Positions 57,480-64,000 of a DNA stretch of 64,000 bases are shown piece after piece. A program made the position numbers and the translations under genes. The stretch is from Rubrobacter_D sp963840835 (GTDB lineage Bacteria > Actinomycetota > Rubrobacteria > Rubrobacterales > Rubrobacteraceae). Under the pieces are notes generated by a model, which saw only the letters and a list, made by a program, of their open reading frames with translations, made no database searches and had not been told where the DNA came from. The stretch is from assembly GCA_963840835.1 (NCBI GenBank), contig CAWJAM010000012.1, positions 115,995-179,994 of the forward strand. Reading direction: 5' to 3'. Position 1 is the stretch's first letter, and every line of letters starts with the position of its first letter.

Positions 57480-57622
57480 TTGTTGGCTCGCTTCGGCTTC
57501 GCCTACGCTTGCCAGCACACTACGGCCTTCGGCCTCCGCTTGTCAGCACGCCTGCTTCGCAGGCTTGTCGGCACGCTCCCTACGGTCGCTCGTCAGCACG
57601 CTTCGGGCCTATAAGGCCCTCG
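57480..57622 (+). repeat. Family B repeat array
   Basis: Hairpin units GGCCTTCGGCC, GCCTGCTTCGCAGGC and GGGCCTATAAGGCCC are joined by CTTGTCAGCACG-type spacers. The unit CACGCCTGCTTCGCAGGC is identical to copies at 20.7 and 37.4 kb. The interval 57229-57479 shows no gene I can support. Confidence 0.83.
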
Positions 57623-57725
57623 CTTGTCAGGACTATTGGCTTGTCGACTGTCGTGTGGGATGGATGCTTGTTGCCTGGCGTGCGGTGGTAAGCGTGGCAG
57701 TCGCAGGTTAAACTATTGGCGCTTT

Positions 57726-57775
57726 GCGCCTGTAGCTCAGGGGATAGAGCAGCGGTTTCCTAAACCGCGGGTCGG
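57726..57775 (+). tRNA. tRNA-Arg(CCU), 5' part only
   Basis: The acceptor 5' strand GCGCCTG, D-arm (TAGCTCAGGGGATAGAGCA) and anticodon arm (GCGGT-TTCCTAA-ACCGC, anticodon CCT) are intact. The T-arm and acceptor 3' strand are missing: after GGGTCGG the sequence changes to a second copy of the anticodon arm and then unrelated DNA. A TAAACT box lies ~15 bases upstream. The 3' half is presumably at the far end of the inserted element, outside the window. Confidence 0.82.
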
Positions 57776-57788
57776 TTTCCTAAACCGC
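57752..57788. other. Attachment-site-like direct repeat in the tRNA anticodon arm
   Basis: CGGTTTCCTAAACCGC occurs twice, starting at 57753 and 57773. The first copy is the tRNA anticodon stem-loop; the second begins the foreign DNA. A core of this kind is typical for tyrosine-integrase insertion into tRNA genes. Confidence 0.7.
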
Positions 57789-57797
57789 TCATATCAC

Positions 57798-57923
57798 TTA
57801 CCGCCAATTACCGCTGACTACCGAAATCAGCATAAACAGGCGGCAGCCTCTCCATTGACACGCACAACCTTTACCGCCCAACGCCGCTACTTGCCGCCTC
57901 TATTGCTGACACATTGCTGACAC
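57798..57923. repeat. Two triplets of 10-bp repeats plus an 11-bp tandem pair
   Basis: TTACCGCCAA, TTACCGCTGA, CTACCGAAAT begin at 57798, 57808 and 57818. TTACCGCCCA, ACGCCGCTAC, TTGCCGCCTC begin at 57871, 57881 and 57891. ATTGCTGACAC is then repeated at 57902 and 57913. One-turn phasing beside an att site suggests arm-type integrase, excisionase or Rep binding sites. Confidence 0.55.
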
Positions 57924-57965
57924 TTATAAGACGCACTCAGTGTCGATCTTGATTTCCTCTTAAAA

Positions 57966-58358
57966 TTAGCCGCGGGGTGGGAGTGTCCAGGATGGGCGCA
58001 TCACCTCAAAATTCTGGCATCGGTTGTAGGCATCCCAGAAGGCGCTGGTGGGTTGTTTGGACTTACCGTAGGCCCAGTACGGATGCTCCTGATTCCAGGC
58101 CTCGACAAGTTCTTTCCCTATTTGTCCGCGCCTCGTCTTCGTCAGTTCAAGAGGGTTTTCCCTTTGGAGGACGAAGCGCAAGAGTTCGAGCCTTCGCTGT
58201 TCCAACGCCTTATTTTGCTTACCTGGAAGTATGCGTTGCTGCAAGTTGAAGTAGGCTTCGGCGACGATCTCCTCCGACACCCAAGGAGCCGCGCTGAGGG
58301 TCATCTCACCGTACTCGAAACGTTCTGTGTACACCAGAGGGTTCAGAGATGTACTCAC
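57966..58358 (-). CDS. Unknown element protein
   Basis: 130 residues, no recognised domain. Helical, charged regions (EALRRLELLRFVLQ-like, RRGQIGKELVEAWNQEHPYW) and a C-terminal WTLPPRG. It overlaps the upstream frameshifted gene by 4 bases and shares its orientation, so the two probably act together. Located between the att site and the excisionase-like gene, where an integrase would be expected, but no tyrosine or serine recombinase motif is visible. Confidence 0.55.
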   Translation of the reverse strand: MSTSLNPLVYTERFEYGEMTLSAAPWVSEEIVAEAYFNLQQRILPGKQNKALEQRRLELLRFVLQRENPLELTKTRRGQIGKELVEAWNQEHPYWAYGKSKQPTSAFWDAYNRCQNFEVMRPSWTLPPRG

Positions 58359-59222
58359 ACGGGACGCAATGTGTAGCGTGCTTTGACCGGAGGCACCAGC
58401 GGAGGTTCTCCCGTGAGTACGAACCAGGTGGGCTGAGCTTGTCCCCAGGGGAACCGCTCAGTCAAGTTGCTGGACAGCTGCTGCAACTCTCCTAGGACTG
58501 AATCCTGTCGCACGGCCATGTGGTCGTCCTTACCTACTTCGTTCCTGAAATCAAGCCAAGTGAGGTCCTGACCTTCTGTCACTGCCCACTGTACCCTCCG
58601 CTCGAATACCTTCCGGGTTCTCGGACCACCCCACCCGGATAATCGCATACTCGCCGACTGATTCCGCCTCCTCGTCCAAACCGGACTCATGCTCAAGAAA
58701 CGCGGCCTCGTGGTCGCCAACGGGAATCCGCATCCTGCGAAAAAAATTGGTTGGAAGGACTTGTGCCGCAGGTGACCGGATGAGGCTATGTGCCTGATCG
58801 GGAGTGAGCGTAGCCGTACGTTCACCTAGCACCCTCTTGCGATAACGCGCCACGTAAAAATCGTCAGCGGCGACCTTCGCCAGGTACTCCCCGTAGACTT
58901 CGACACGAAGCATTTCTTCAGTGCTCAGACTGGGGAACCAATGCTCTCCCTCAACCTTCTGGTTCTGCCGAGACTTTCTTTGTCGCTGACGCCGCTTTCT
59001 GGGCGTGCGTTCACTGCCACCGCCAGACGCCAGTTCTTGTTTGAGTTCCTTCTCGTACTCGAACAGGTCACTTGCTACCCCTGTGAGGCTCTCCCATTCA
59101 GTATGATTTTGACGTTCCAAGTACTCCCCGACATTGTCTCTGGAAAGCCTCTTCCACGTCGCTTCCGCAAAAGGGCCGCCTAGCTCTTTCTCCAATAGCT
59201 TCCGCACTTCGTCGGCGGTCAT
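58355..59222 (-). pseudogene. Unknown element protein, split by a +1 frameshift
   Basis: The first frame starts at MTADEVRKLLEKELG (ATG 59222 after GAGGTGG) and runs through GEHWFPSLSTEEMLRVEVYG to VGEYAIIRVGWSENPE. The continuation VFERRVQWAVTEGQDLTWLD ... FVLTGEPPLVPPVKARY is in the +1 frame from ~58610 to the stop at 58355. Joined length is ~288 residues. Family not recognised. A deliberate frameshift, decay or an assembly insertion are all possible; other genes here show the same kind of shift. Confidence 0.6.
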
Positions 59223-59301
59223 AACCACCTCACAGTCATCACTGAGTCCATTTGCCGATTCGTAAGATAGCGGAAACGATGGACAGAGGAGGTGCTTAGC
59301 G

Positions 59302-59502
59302 GTGGAAACTGGCACAGAGCGAGAGTGGCTGACCCTGCGGGAAATGCAGGAGACACTGCGAATCGGCCACACGAAGGCATACGAGCTTGTTACCAGACCG
59401 GGAGGGATTCCCAACATCCGTATTGGGAGGGCCATCCGCATCAACAAGCGGGATTTGACCGACTGGCTGGAAAGCCAGAAATACCAGAACGTGGACGACT
59501 GA
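59302..59502 (+). CDS. Excisionase-like helix-turn-helix protein
   Basis: 66 residues. Winged-helix of the excisionase/MerR type: WLTLREMQETLRIGHTKAYE, then PNIRIGRAIRINKRDLTDWL. Such proteins bend DNA at att sites and steer integrase towards excision, or regulate element genes. The GTG start has GGAGG upstream. It is divergent from the unknown genes on its left and leads into the primase-polymerase gene. Confidence 0.82.
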   Translation: METGTEREWLTLREMQETLRIGHTKAYELVTRPGGIPNIRIGRAIRINKRDLTDWLESQKYQNVDD

Positions 59503-59558
59503 AGGCCGGAACCAGCTATTCCTAGCACATCCAGAACGTCAAAGACTTGTCCGATAGG

Positions 59559-61197
59559 ATGGCAGGTAACTTATTAGCCGCACTGGGGTATGCTCGCCGG
59601 GGACGCCCAGTGTTCCCGTGCTACGAGATTGGAGCCCACGGGTATTGCTCCTGCTGGGAGGGGCCCCAATGTGAGCACCCAGGAAAGCATCCTCGCTGGG
59701 AGCGTGGCACCCTAAAGCATGGTCACCTGGACGCCACCGCAAACGAACGCCTTATCCGGCGGTGGTGGGGTAAGTGGCCCGACGCCAACGTTGCTGCGCT
59801 CGTTCTGCAAGGCGAGATGGTCCTGGACGTGGACCCGCGGAACGGTGGCTTCGAGAGCCTGCGAACCCTCGAAGCCGAGCATGGCCAGATACCTGCGTCC
59901 GTGATGGCACGCTCCGGGAGCGGGGGTCGTCACTACTATCTCAAGCTCCCTCCCAGCGCGGAAATCAAGAACGACTACACAGGCAGAAAACTTGGGAGGG
60001 GCCTCGACGTTAAGACCAGCGGATACGTCTTGGTGCCGCCAAGCCGTACCGACAAAGGCGATTACTCGTGGGTGAGTGGGGCGCTGGGAACGACGCCCTT
60101 GGCGGATGCTCCGGAATGGCTCATAGATCTCCTCAGAGAGCGCACCAAGGCGATCAGAGGAGGAGGCGAAAACTCGCCGATACCTGCGGTGCATACCGCT
60201 TTGGACAACTCACTAATCCCGGAAGGCGAGCGCAACCCGGCCGTGACCAGCATCGCAGGAACGTTGCACGATGGCAAACGCACGCTAGCAGAGCTTGAGG
60301 CAGCCCTCGCGGAGGAGAATGCAAGGCGGTGTCAACCCCCTCTTCTGGCCAGTGAGATTACGAAGATCGCCCGCTCGATCTATGAGCGGGAGCCATGTAA
60401 AGCCTCGGTGGATGTCTCGCCGGAAGTCCTGGCTGCTCTCGACCTCATTGAAGAGGATATTTGGGAGCGGCCCGAACGTTGGTGCGGCAAGTCGGGACTC
60501 TCACAGTGGAAGATGAAATACGCGCTCATTGACGCCGCTCGTGAGTATGGGAAGATGATCCCGACCGGCGTGCGGGTGAGCCTCGGTCGCCGGGACCTGG
60601 CCGAGCGTGCAGGGGTGGCCCTATCCACAGTTCAAAGCAACATCCCCAAGATGAAGGAAGCCGGTCAGATCCGTGCGGACAATGCGAACCGACACCCTGA
60701 TGAGGCGGGCGCTTTCGTTCTGCCGTTCCCCGAGGGCGCGAACTCGGTACACTCATCCACCACTAGAGAGCTTCTTAGAACCACTGAGTTAACGAGTGTA
60801 CCGGATTTGCGCGCCCTCAAAAGGCTGCGCCACGCAGCGCCAGGAGTATGGCGAGTTGGACCTCGCGCAGGGATGGTCACACTAACTCTATTGCGTTCTG
60901 GTGGCACGTTGTCTTACGAGCAACTGGCATCCGCTGGGCATCTCGCGTGCGAGAGATCTTCGCCGCAGAGGGGGCGTGCTAGAGCGCATGGGGTCTGTTG
61001 GAATGGTTGTTCTCGGAGAGAACAATGTGTCCCTCACCCCGAGGTGGAACGACGCTCTGGAGCAGGCCAGAGAAGAAGGGCGTGAAGAGCAAGCCGAGAT
61101 GCGTCAGCGGTCGCAGCACAAGGAGCAGCAGCGTGCGTTCCGCCTCAAAAGGATGAGGTCCAAGCCCTTAGAGGGTTCAGCGCCTGACGCAGGCTAA
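59559..61197 (+). pseudogene. Bifunctional primase-polymerase replication protein, frameshifted near its end
   Basis: The N-terminal prim-pol domain shows ALGYARRGRPVFPCYE, NVAALVLQGEMVLDVDPRNG (catalytic acidic pair), SGSGGRHYYLKLP (His) and LDVKTSGYVLVPPSRTDKGD. A primase-C-like region (EGERNPAVTSIAGTLHDGKR) follows, then a winged-helix segment (LGRRDLAERAGVALSTVQSN). At ~60931 a +1 shift is needed to continue into LGISRARDLRRRGGVLERMG and the stop at 61197. It would replicate the element, as in prim-pol-type AICEs. An upstream TTG (59547) is an alternative start. Confidence 0.8.
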
Positions 61198-61265
61198 TCA
61201 TGTTTGTCTTCAACATCCTCGGAGCAGTCTTCGTCCGTACCTTCTTCGGAGCCTTCCCATCTACC

Positions 61266-61839
61266 TTAGCCCCTAAATCTGGGTGCTCCAGATAACTGTC
61301 GGGGCCTCAATCTCCTTAACGATCTGCTCGGCTTGTAGCCAAGTTCCCTTCGCTCCAGTCTGGTCTTCGCTCTTTGGATTCTCGGGTCCATCTCGAAGGC
61401 CTTCACGTAATCTAGGTGCAACCCGATGATCTCGATCACGTCCTGCGCCCTAAGGTCTGAGGGCTGGACGTTCTCAAGCCACTCCGCCCCCTGAACGTAG
61501 GCCATCGTCATAAGCTCGTTGGAGCGACCTCGGACCTTTTCGATCTCGCGTGCCTGCTGCTCCGCTTCTTCCCCTATCGCCCGATCGTAGGCTTCTCGCC
61601 GCAACCTCGCGTAGGTGGTCGTCGTAGGCCGCAGCCCGCTCGCGCCAGGCGAAGGCGTTGGACCACCCGCTCCAGGTGTCGGAAGGTTTCGCCGCCTCGG
61701 GGTTGCCCACGTGCCGCCTGTAAGCCTCCAGCAGCGTCCTCTCGCCGCTAGGAAGACTCAGGAACGATTCAAAGGCGCGGTAGGCACGCTCAGACTCGTT
61801 CTCCAATCGATCCCAGAGTTCTCGCTCTTTAGTATCCAT
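61266..61839 (-). pseudogene. Terminase-small-subunit-like element protein, frameshifted
   Basis: Frame one begins MDTKERELWDRLENESERAY and includes the pattern WSNAFAWRERAAAYDDHLRE, common in phage and element terminase-small-like proteins. At ~61605 the reading must shift by one base into LRREAYDRAIGEEAEQQARE ... AYVQGAEWLENVQPSDLRAQ. Joined length is about 190 residues. The leaderless signal TACGAT-N6-ATG precedes the start. Function is tentative. Confidence 0.55.
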
Positions 61840-61851
61840 GCTGGAATCGTA
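61840..61851 (-). promoter_or_regulatory. Leaderless promoter -10 box
   Basis: TACGAT (61846-61851, minus strand) lies six bases before the ATG at 61839. Confidence 0.5.
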
Positions 61852-61940
61852 CCTGTTTGAGAAGAAATACGTCGCCTCTCGAAAACACCCACCTCAATGC
61901 CACAGCCTCACCACCACACCCACACCTAAGCGGAGCATAA

Positions 61941-62055
61941 GTGCAGTATGGGCTTTGCAGGCGTTGCACAAGTATTCGCTGCTGCACAGGAATTTCAAAC
62001 TCTGCACACAAATTACAAGCGCGGTTTTGCACTTGATGCACGGTAGCGGCTGCAC
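61941..62055. repeat. Cluster of TGCAC repeats (iteron- or operator-like)
   Basis: TGCAC at 61965, 61983, 62003, 62028, 62037 and 62051, plus the inverse GTGCA at 61941, in an AT-richer 115-bp intergenic stretch between divergent element genes. Spacing is 9-25 bp, so not strictly periodic. Confidence 0.4.
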
Positions 62056-62070
62056 TAGCATGGTGGGGTG
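62056..62070 (+). promoter_or_regulatory. Leaderless promoter -10 box
   Basis: TAGCAT, six bases, then GTG at 62068. Confidence 0.45.
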
Positions 62071-62612
62071 GTGGGTTTCTACAAAGACCTCGCTTGGCAC
62101 GCGCCCAAGATATTCCTGCAATCTCTGGTGCGAACCGACACCGCATTCGACATCCTTAGCAAGATCGTGCTCGTCCTTTTCGTCGGGTACAGTAACCCCG
62201 TTACAGAGATCGCCTTGCGAGTATGGACGTTCCTTACCGGAGCTAAGGTCAAGTTGAACGGCGTGCCGTTCTGGTGGTCGTTAATTGTTCTGGGCATCAT
62301 CTTCTTACACGGATTGTTCAGATATGTCCACGAAGAGCAGCAGCGGCTACGCTCGGAAAAGAGGCGCTAGAAAAACAGGTTGCCAGCGAAGAGCAGCACG
62401 TCGCACTTGTCGAGAAGCGCAGGGCTATGCAGGACCTACTTGGGAGATACCATGCGAAAGGCCAAAAGCTCGCCAACAGTCATCCGAGGATAGAGGAGAT
62501 ACCCAAGGCGACGATGGAAGAGATATCCGAGTGGGTCAACGGGGTCTACGGCTTGATACAAGCGGCGTATGGCTCCGGCCAAGCGGAAAGTTCCCAGCGG
62601 CGAACGTCCTGA
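62068..62612 (+). pseudogene. Membrane/coiled-coil element protein, split by a -1 shift
   Basis: The first 100 codons encode WHAPKIFLQSLVRT and hydrophobic spans (ILSKIVLVLFVGYSN, FWWSLIVLGIIFLHGLFRYV), then EEQQRLRSEK. At CGGAAAAGAGG (62354-62364) a -1 shift joins KEALEKQVASEEQHVALVEK and a helical C-terminal region (RIEEIPKATMEEISEWVNGV) to the stop at 62612. Joined product is ~181 residues. The A4 run could be a sequencing error site or a programmed slip. Family unknown. Confidence 0.5.
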
Positions 62613-62751
62613 CTACACAGAAGTATGGTTGCGGAGGCGCTTGGCGCAGCTTGTGAGGTTGATGGAGCAGACTTCGGAAATGGAGTTGCGTCCTGGCTTT
62701 GATCCCGAGGATTTCGCCCTTCAGGACCAAGAGTGCAGGAGCGGATCATAA
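62569..62751 (+). CDS. Small basic element protein
   Basis: 60 residues, starting MAPAKRKVPSGERPDYTEVW and continuing RRRLAQLVRLMEQTSEMEL. It overlaps the end of the preceding gene by 44 bases in another frame. No family recognised; a basic N-terminus suggests nucleic-acid contact. Moderate support only, from natural composition and gene order. Confidence 0.4.
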   Translation: MAPAKRKVPSGERPDYTEVWLRRRLAQLVRLMEQTSEMELRPGFDPEDFALQDQECRSGS

Positions 62752-62762
62752 CGATCCCTATG

Positions 62763-62930
62763 TTATGAAGGCCCTTCTTGCTGGCGTCTTGGCCCATCGC
62801 GCTTTCGGCGGCTTTCTTGGCTATCGCTGACCTCTGTTCGGGCGTGAGCTTTTCGGCGCGGGCTTTCCCGCCCTTGCTTCGCTCCGAGCTTCCCTAGCGC
62901 TACGGCTGCTGGATTCTTCTCGTCAGCCAT
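62763..62930 (-). pseudogene. Small conserved actinobacterial-type protein (MADEKNPAAVALG family), frameshifted
   Basis: The start MADEKNPAAVALGKLGAKQ matches a short basic protein type common in actinobacterial elements. At ~62872 the usual continuation (GGKARAEKLTPEQRSAIAKK) lies one base over, so one extra base, in the G-rich GGGCGGG run, breaks it. TACGAT-N6-ATG precedes the start (leaderless). The frame as annotated ends at 62763. Confidence 0.5.
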
Positions 62931-62942
62931 ACGGTCATCGTA
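62931..62942 (-). promoter_or_regulatory. Leaderless promoter -10 box
   Basis: TACGAT (62937-62942, minus strand) lies six bases before the ATG at 62930. Confidence 0.5.
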
Positions 62943-63023
62943 GCTTAGACCATTTTCTACGACAAGAACCAATGTGTCGGGTACCTAGACGCAGTCCGCT
63001 AGAGGACAAAATCTCTAGGCCCC

Positions 63024-63051
63024 TTGCAAAAATCTAGCCACGCCTTATACT
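63024..63051 (+). promoter_or_regulatory. Promoter with -35 and -10, leaderless
   Basis: TTGCAA-N16-TATACT, then seven bases and ATG at 63059. It uses the same -35/-10 words as the dnaK promoter. Confidence 0.65.
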
Positions 63052-63058
63052 TGTCCGC

Positions 63059-63589
63059 ATGGTAAGCAGAACGATTGTGGATAGAGAGAGCTCTTGCGTC
63101 TCCAACGCCGAGAAGATGAGCTACTAGAAAAAGCTCAAGTTCGACACAAGAGGCGGACAGAGGGAAATCGGTGTTGCTCTATCCCTGATGGACGATGAGC
63201 AAACGGCGGTTGCGATCAACTCTGTGTTGTCCATGTTGATGGATGACGAGAAACACCCTGCGGACATACACCCCGGCCTGGAGCAGCTTTTTACAGTCGA
63301 GGCAGAGCAAGCAATCGCAGCGGCATCGGAAAAAGGCACCTCCAAGCGTGGCAAGAGGAGGGGCAAACACTACCAAAGAATTCTGAGCGTACTGCCCGCC
63401 ATCGAGGGCGATATTTTTACACAGCCCCTTGTCAGGGCCAAACTACAGGAGATGTATCCTGAGTACGGGGCTTCCGTGCAAATACCGACAATCTCCAGCA
63501 CCTTGCGGCAGTTGACCGATGACGGGATACTCGAACTTGTGAAGAAGGGCGTCGGAGGGCGTCCGCACGAATATAGGATAGTCGCATGA
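63059..63589 (+). pseudogene. Winged-helix-like element protein with disrupted 5' part
   Basis: The 3' part is open from ATG 63188: MDDEQTAVAINSVLSMLMDD ... HYQRILSVLPAIEGDIFTQP ... TISSTLRQLTDDGILELVKK, ending VGGRPHEYRIVA, a likely winged-helix domain. A clear promoter and ATG lie at 63059 (MVSRTIVDR). The intervening sequence reads sensibly only with two compensating shifts, through ELLRLQRREDELLEKAQVRH and back to REIGVALSLMDDE; in the ATG frame a TAG interrupts after 22 codons. The intact 3' ORF may still be translated from 63188. Confidence 0.5.
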
Positions 63590-63603
63590 GCCCCTAAAAT
63601 AAT

Positions 63604-63637
63604 GAGGCCGGGGGCTTGCTCCAACAAGCCCGGCCTC
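63604..63637. terminator. Terminator hairpin
   Basis: GAGGCCGGGGGCTTG pairs with CAAGCCCGGCCTC. ATTATTTT follows on the minus strand, and it sits 14 bases after the plus-strand stop. It probably works in both directions. Confidence 0.65.
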
Positions 63638-63790
63638 GATAAAAACCGCCACCCCACCGTCTAAAGTTAAAGGTAGAGGTTTGTCGTGCAAGTATATCGG
63701 GTTTGGCCCCCTTCTACAAGGGTGAGAGCGCCACCAATACTAGCCAAATACTTGTCGTTGCTACGTAGGGGCAACCCGAAAGGAGCCACA

Positions 63791-63952
63791 ATGCCCCGCA
63801 CGAATCCGTGGCATTCGGTCAAGACTAATCGCCACCACAACAACACGAACTGCAACACCGGCAACAACATCGAGCGCGAGAACTGGCGCTCCGGCACCGG
63901 CAACAAGCCGCTTTGCCGCGAGTGCGATGATCTCAATATGCGTCGCCGGTAA
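63791..63952 (+). CDS. Small Cys/His/Asn-rich protein, putative zinc binder
   Basis: 53 residues from the ATG at 63791 (AAAGGAG upstream). It begins MPRTNPWHSVKTNRHHNNTN. The segment CNTGNNIERENWRSGTGNKP is followed by LCRECDDLNMRRR; Cys14/His plus CxxC resembles small zinc-binding proteins found on actinobacterial elements. Function unknown. A longer upstream frame lacks a ribosome-binding site and is not used. Confidence 0.65.
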   Translation: MPRTNPWHSVKTNRHHNNTNCNTGNNIERENWRSGTGNKPLCRECDDLNMRRR

Positions 63953-63972
63953 GCGATCTGTTAGCTTCATAA

Positions 63973-64000
63973 CCCCGCCGGAGTCCACGGCTTCGGCGGG
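63973..64000. terminator. Hairpin at the window end
   Basis: CCCGCCG pairs with CGGCGGG around GAGTCCACGGCTT, ~20 bases after the preceding stop codon. It is cut by the window edge. Confidence 0.45.

Larger units (their letters stand above)
57752..64000. mobile_element. Integrated element at tRNA-Arg(CCU), AICE/phage-like, right end outside window
   Basis: From the split tRNA onward the sequence is visibly less GC-rich and gene order is typical of an integrative element. It has an excisionase-like HTH, a primase-polymerase replication protein, a terminase-small-subunit-like protein and many short unknown genes. Iteron-like repeats lie near the end and at 61.9 kb. Integrase, transfer or structural genes are not seen, so the rest lies to the right. 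Most genes carry single-base shifts. Confidence 0.75.

Noticed and set aside
57300..57518. Minus-strand 72-codon frame before the betaine-binding gene
   Set aside because: No start context or family; it runs through repeat-rich sequence.
1..64000. rRNA operons, tmRNA, RNase P RNA, SRP RNA, intact tRNA genes, IS elements
   Set aside because: None of the conserved signatures were seen; only the 5' part of one tRNA is present and no transposase motif was found.

Overview
The window looks like chromosome from a high-GC, probably thermotolerant actinobacterium. Rubrobacter or a close relative is my inference, from the gene mix and not from any database search. Pointers are an HspR-linked dnaK operon, guaB3 beside guaA, DUF1269 and PspC proteins, RNase HIII, and many TTG/GTG starts. 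Many genes appear to be leaderless: a TANNNT box sits 6-7 nt before the start codon in front of at least twelve genes.

Layout. 0-2 kb: a PcrA/UvrD helicase (3' end outside the window) interrupted by a 364-residue intein. 2-2.7 kb: a gene-poor stretch with strong hairpins, a predicted pseudoknot and gene fragments. 2.7-9.3 kb: a methyltransferase, an IscR-like Rrf2 regulator, a DUF1269 protein and the full phosphate operon pstS-pstC-pstA-pstB-phoU with a Pho-box-like site. 9.5-14.8 kb: guaA, guaB3, two or three tiny hydrophobic peptides, groL with a CIRCE operator, and a divergent zinc-ribbon gene. 14.9-22 kb: tRNA t6A genes (tsaD; tsaE-tsaB-rimI), a uracil-DNA glycosylase, PspC, HD-domain genes (one broken) and a possible ncRNA. 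21.9-29.4 kb: alr, a CBS protein, ymdB, nnrDE, acpS, a lipid kinase, and glmS preceded by a clear glmS self-cleaving ribozyme. 29.5-38.3 kb: acetyltransferases, threonine aldolase, RNase HIII, acylphosphatase, a GT2-GtrA-GAF fusion, SAM hydroxide adenosyltransferase and a DivIVA-like coiled coil. 38.5-43.2 kb: dnaK-grpE-dnaJ-hspR with a HAIR-like operator on the dnaK promoter. 43.4-47.7 kb: response regulator, histidine kinase, beta-propeller lipoprotein and membrane protein, resembling MtrAB-LpqB in layout. 47.8-57.2 kb: YtxH, 2-phosphoglycerate kinase, DUF4126, glyS, vapBC, an APC permease, a phosphoesterase, a nucleotidyltransferase and a frameshifted glycine-betaine-binding protein.

57.7-64 kb: a tRNA-Arg(CCU) gene is cut off after its anticodon arm, and the anticodon stem-loop is duplicated. 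From there on the sequence is a mobile element of lower GC (excisionase-like protein, primase-polymerase, many small unknown genes). No integrase is seen, so the element continues beyond the window. Most of its genes carry single-base frameshifts.

Two intergenic repeat families are scattered over the chromosomal part. Family A is MITE-like, with inverted arms built from GTCAGCATTTCAGC. Family B is made of tandem TTCG-loop mini-hairpins joined by a TTGTCAGCACG spacer. Frameshifts also occur in a few chromosomal genes (HD protein, betaine-binding protein, probably the lipid kinase start), so assembly indels must be considered alongside real gene decay.
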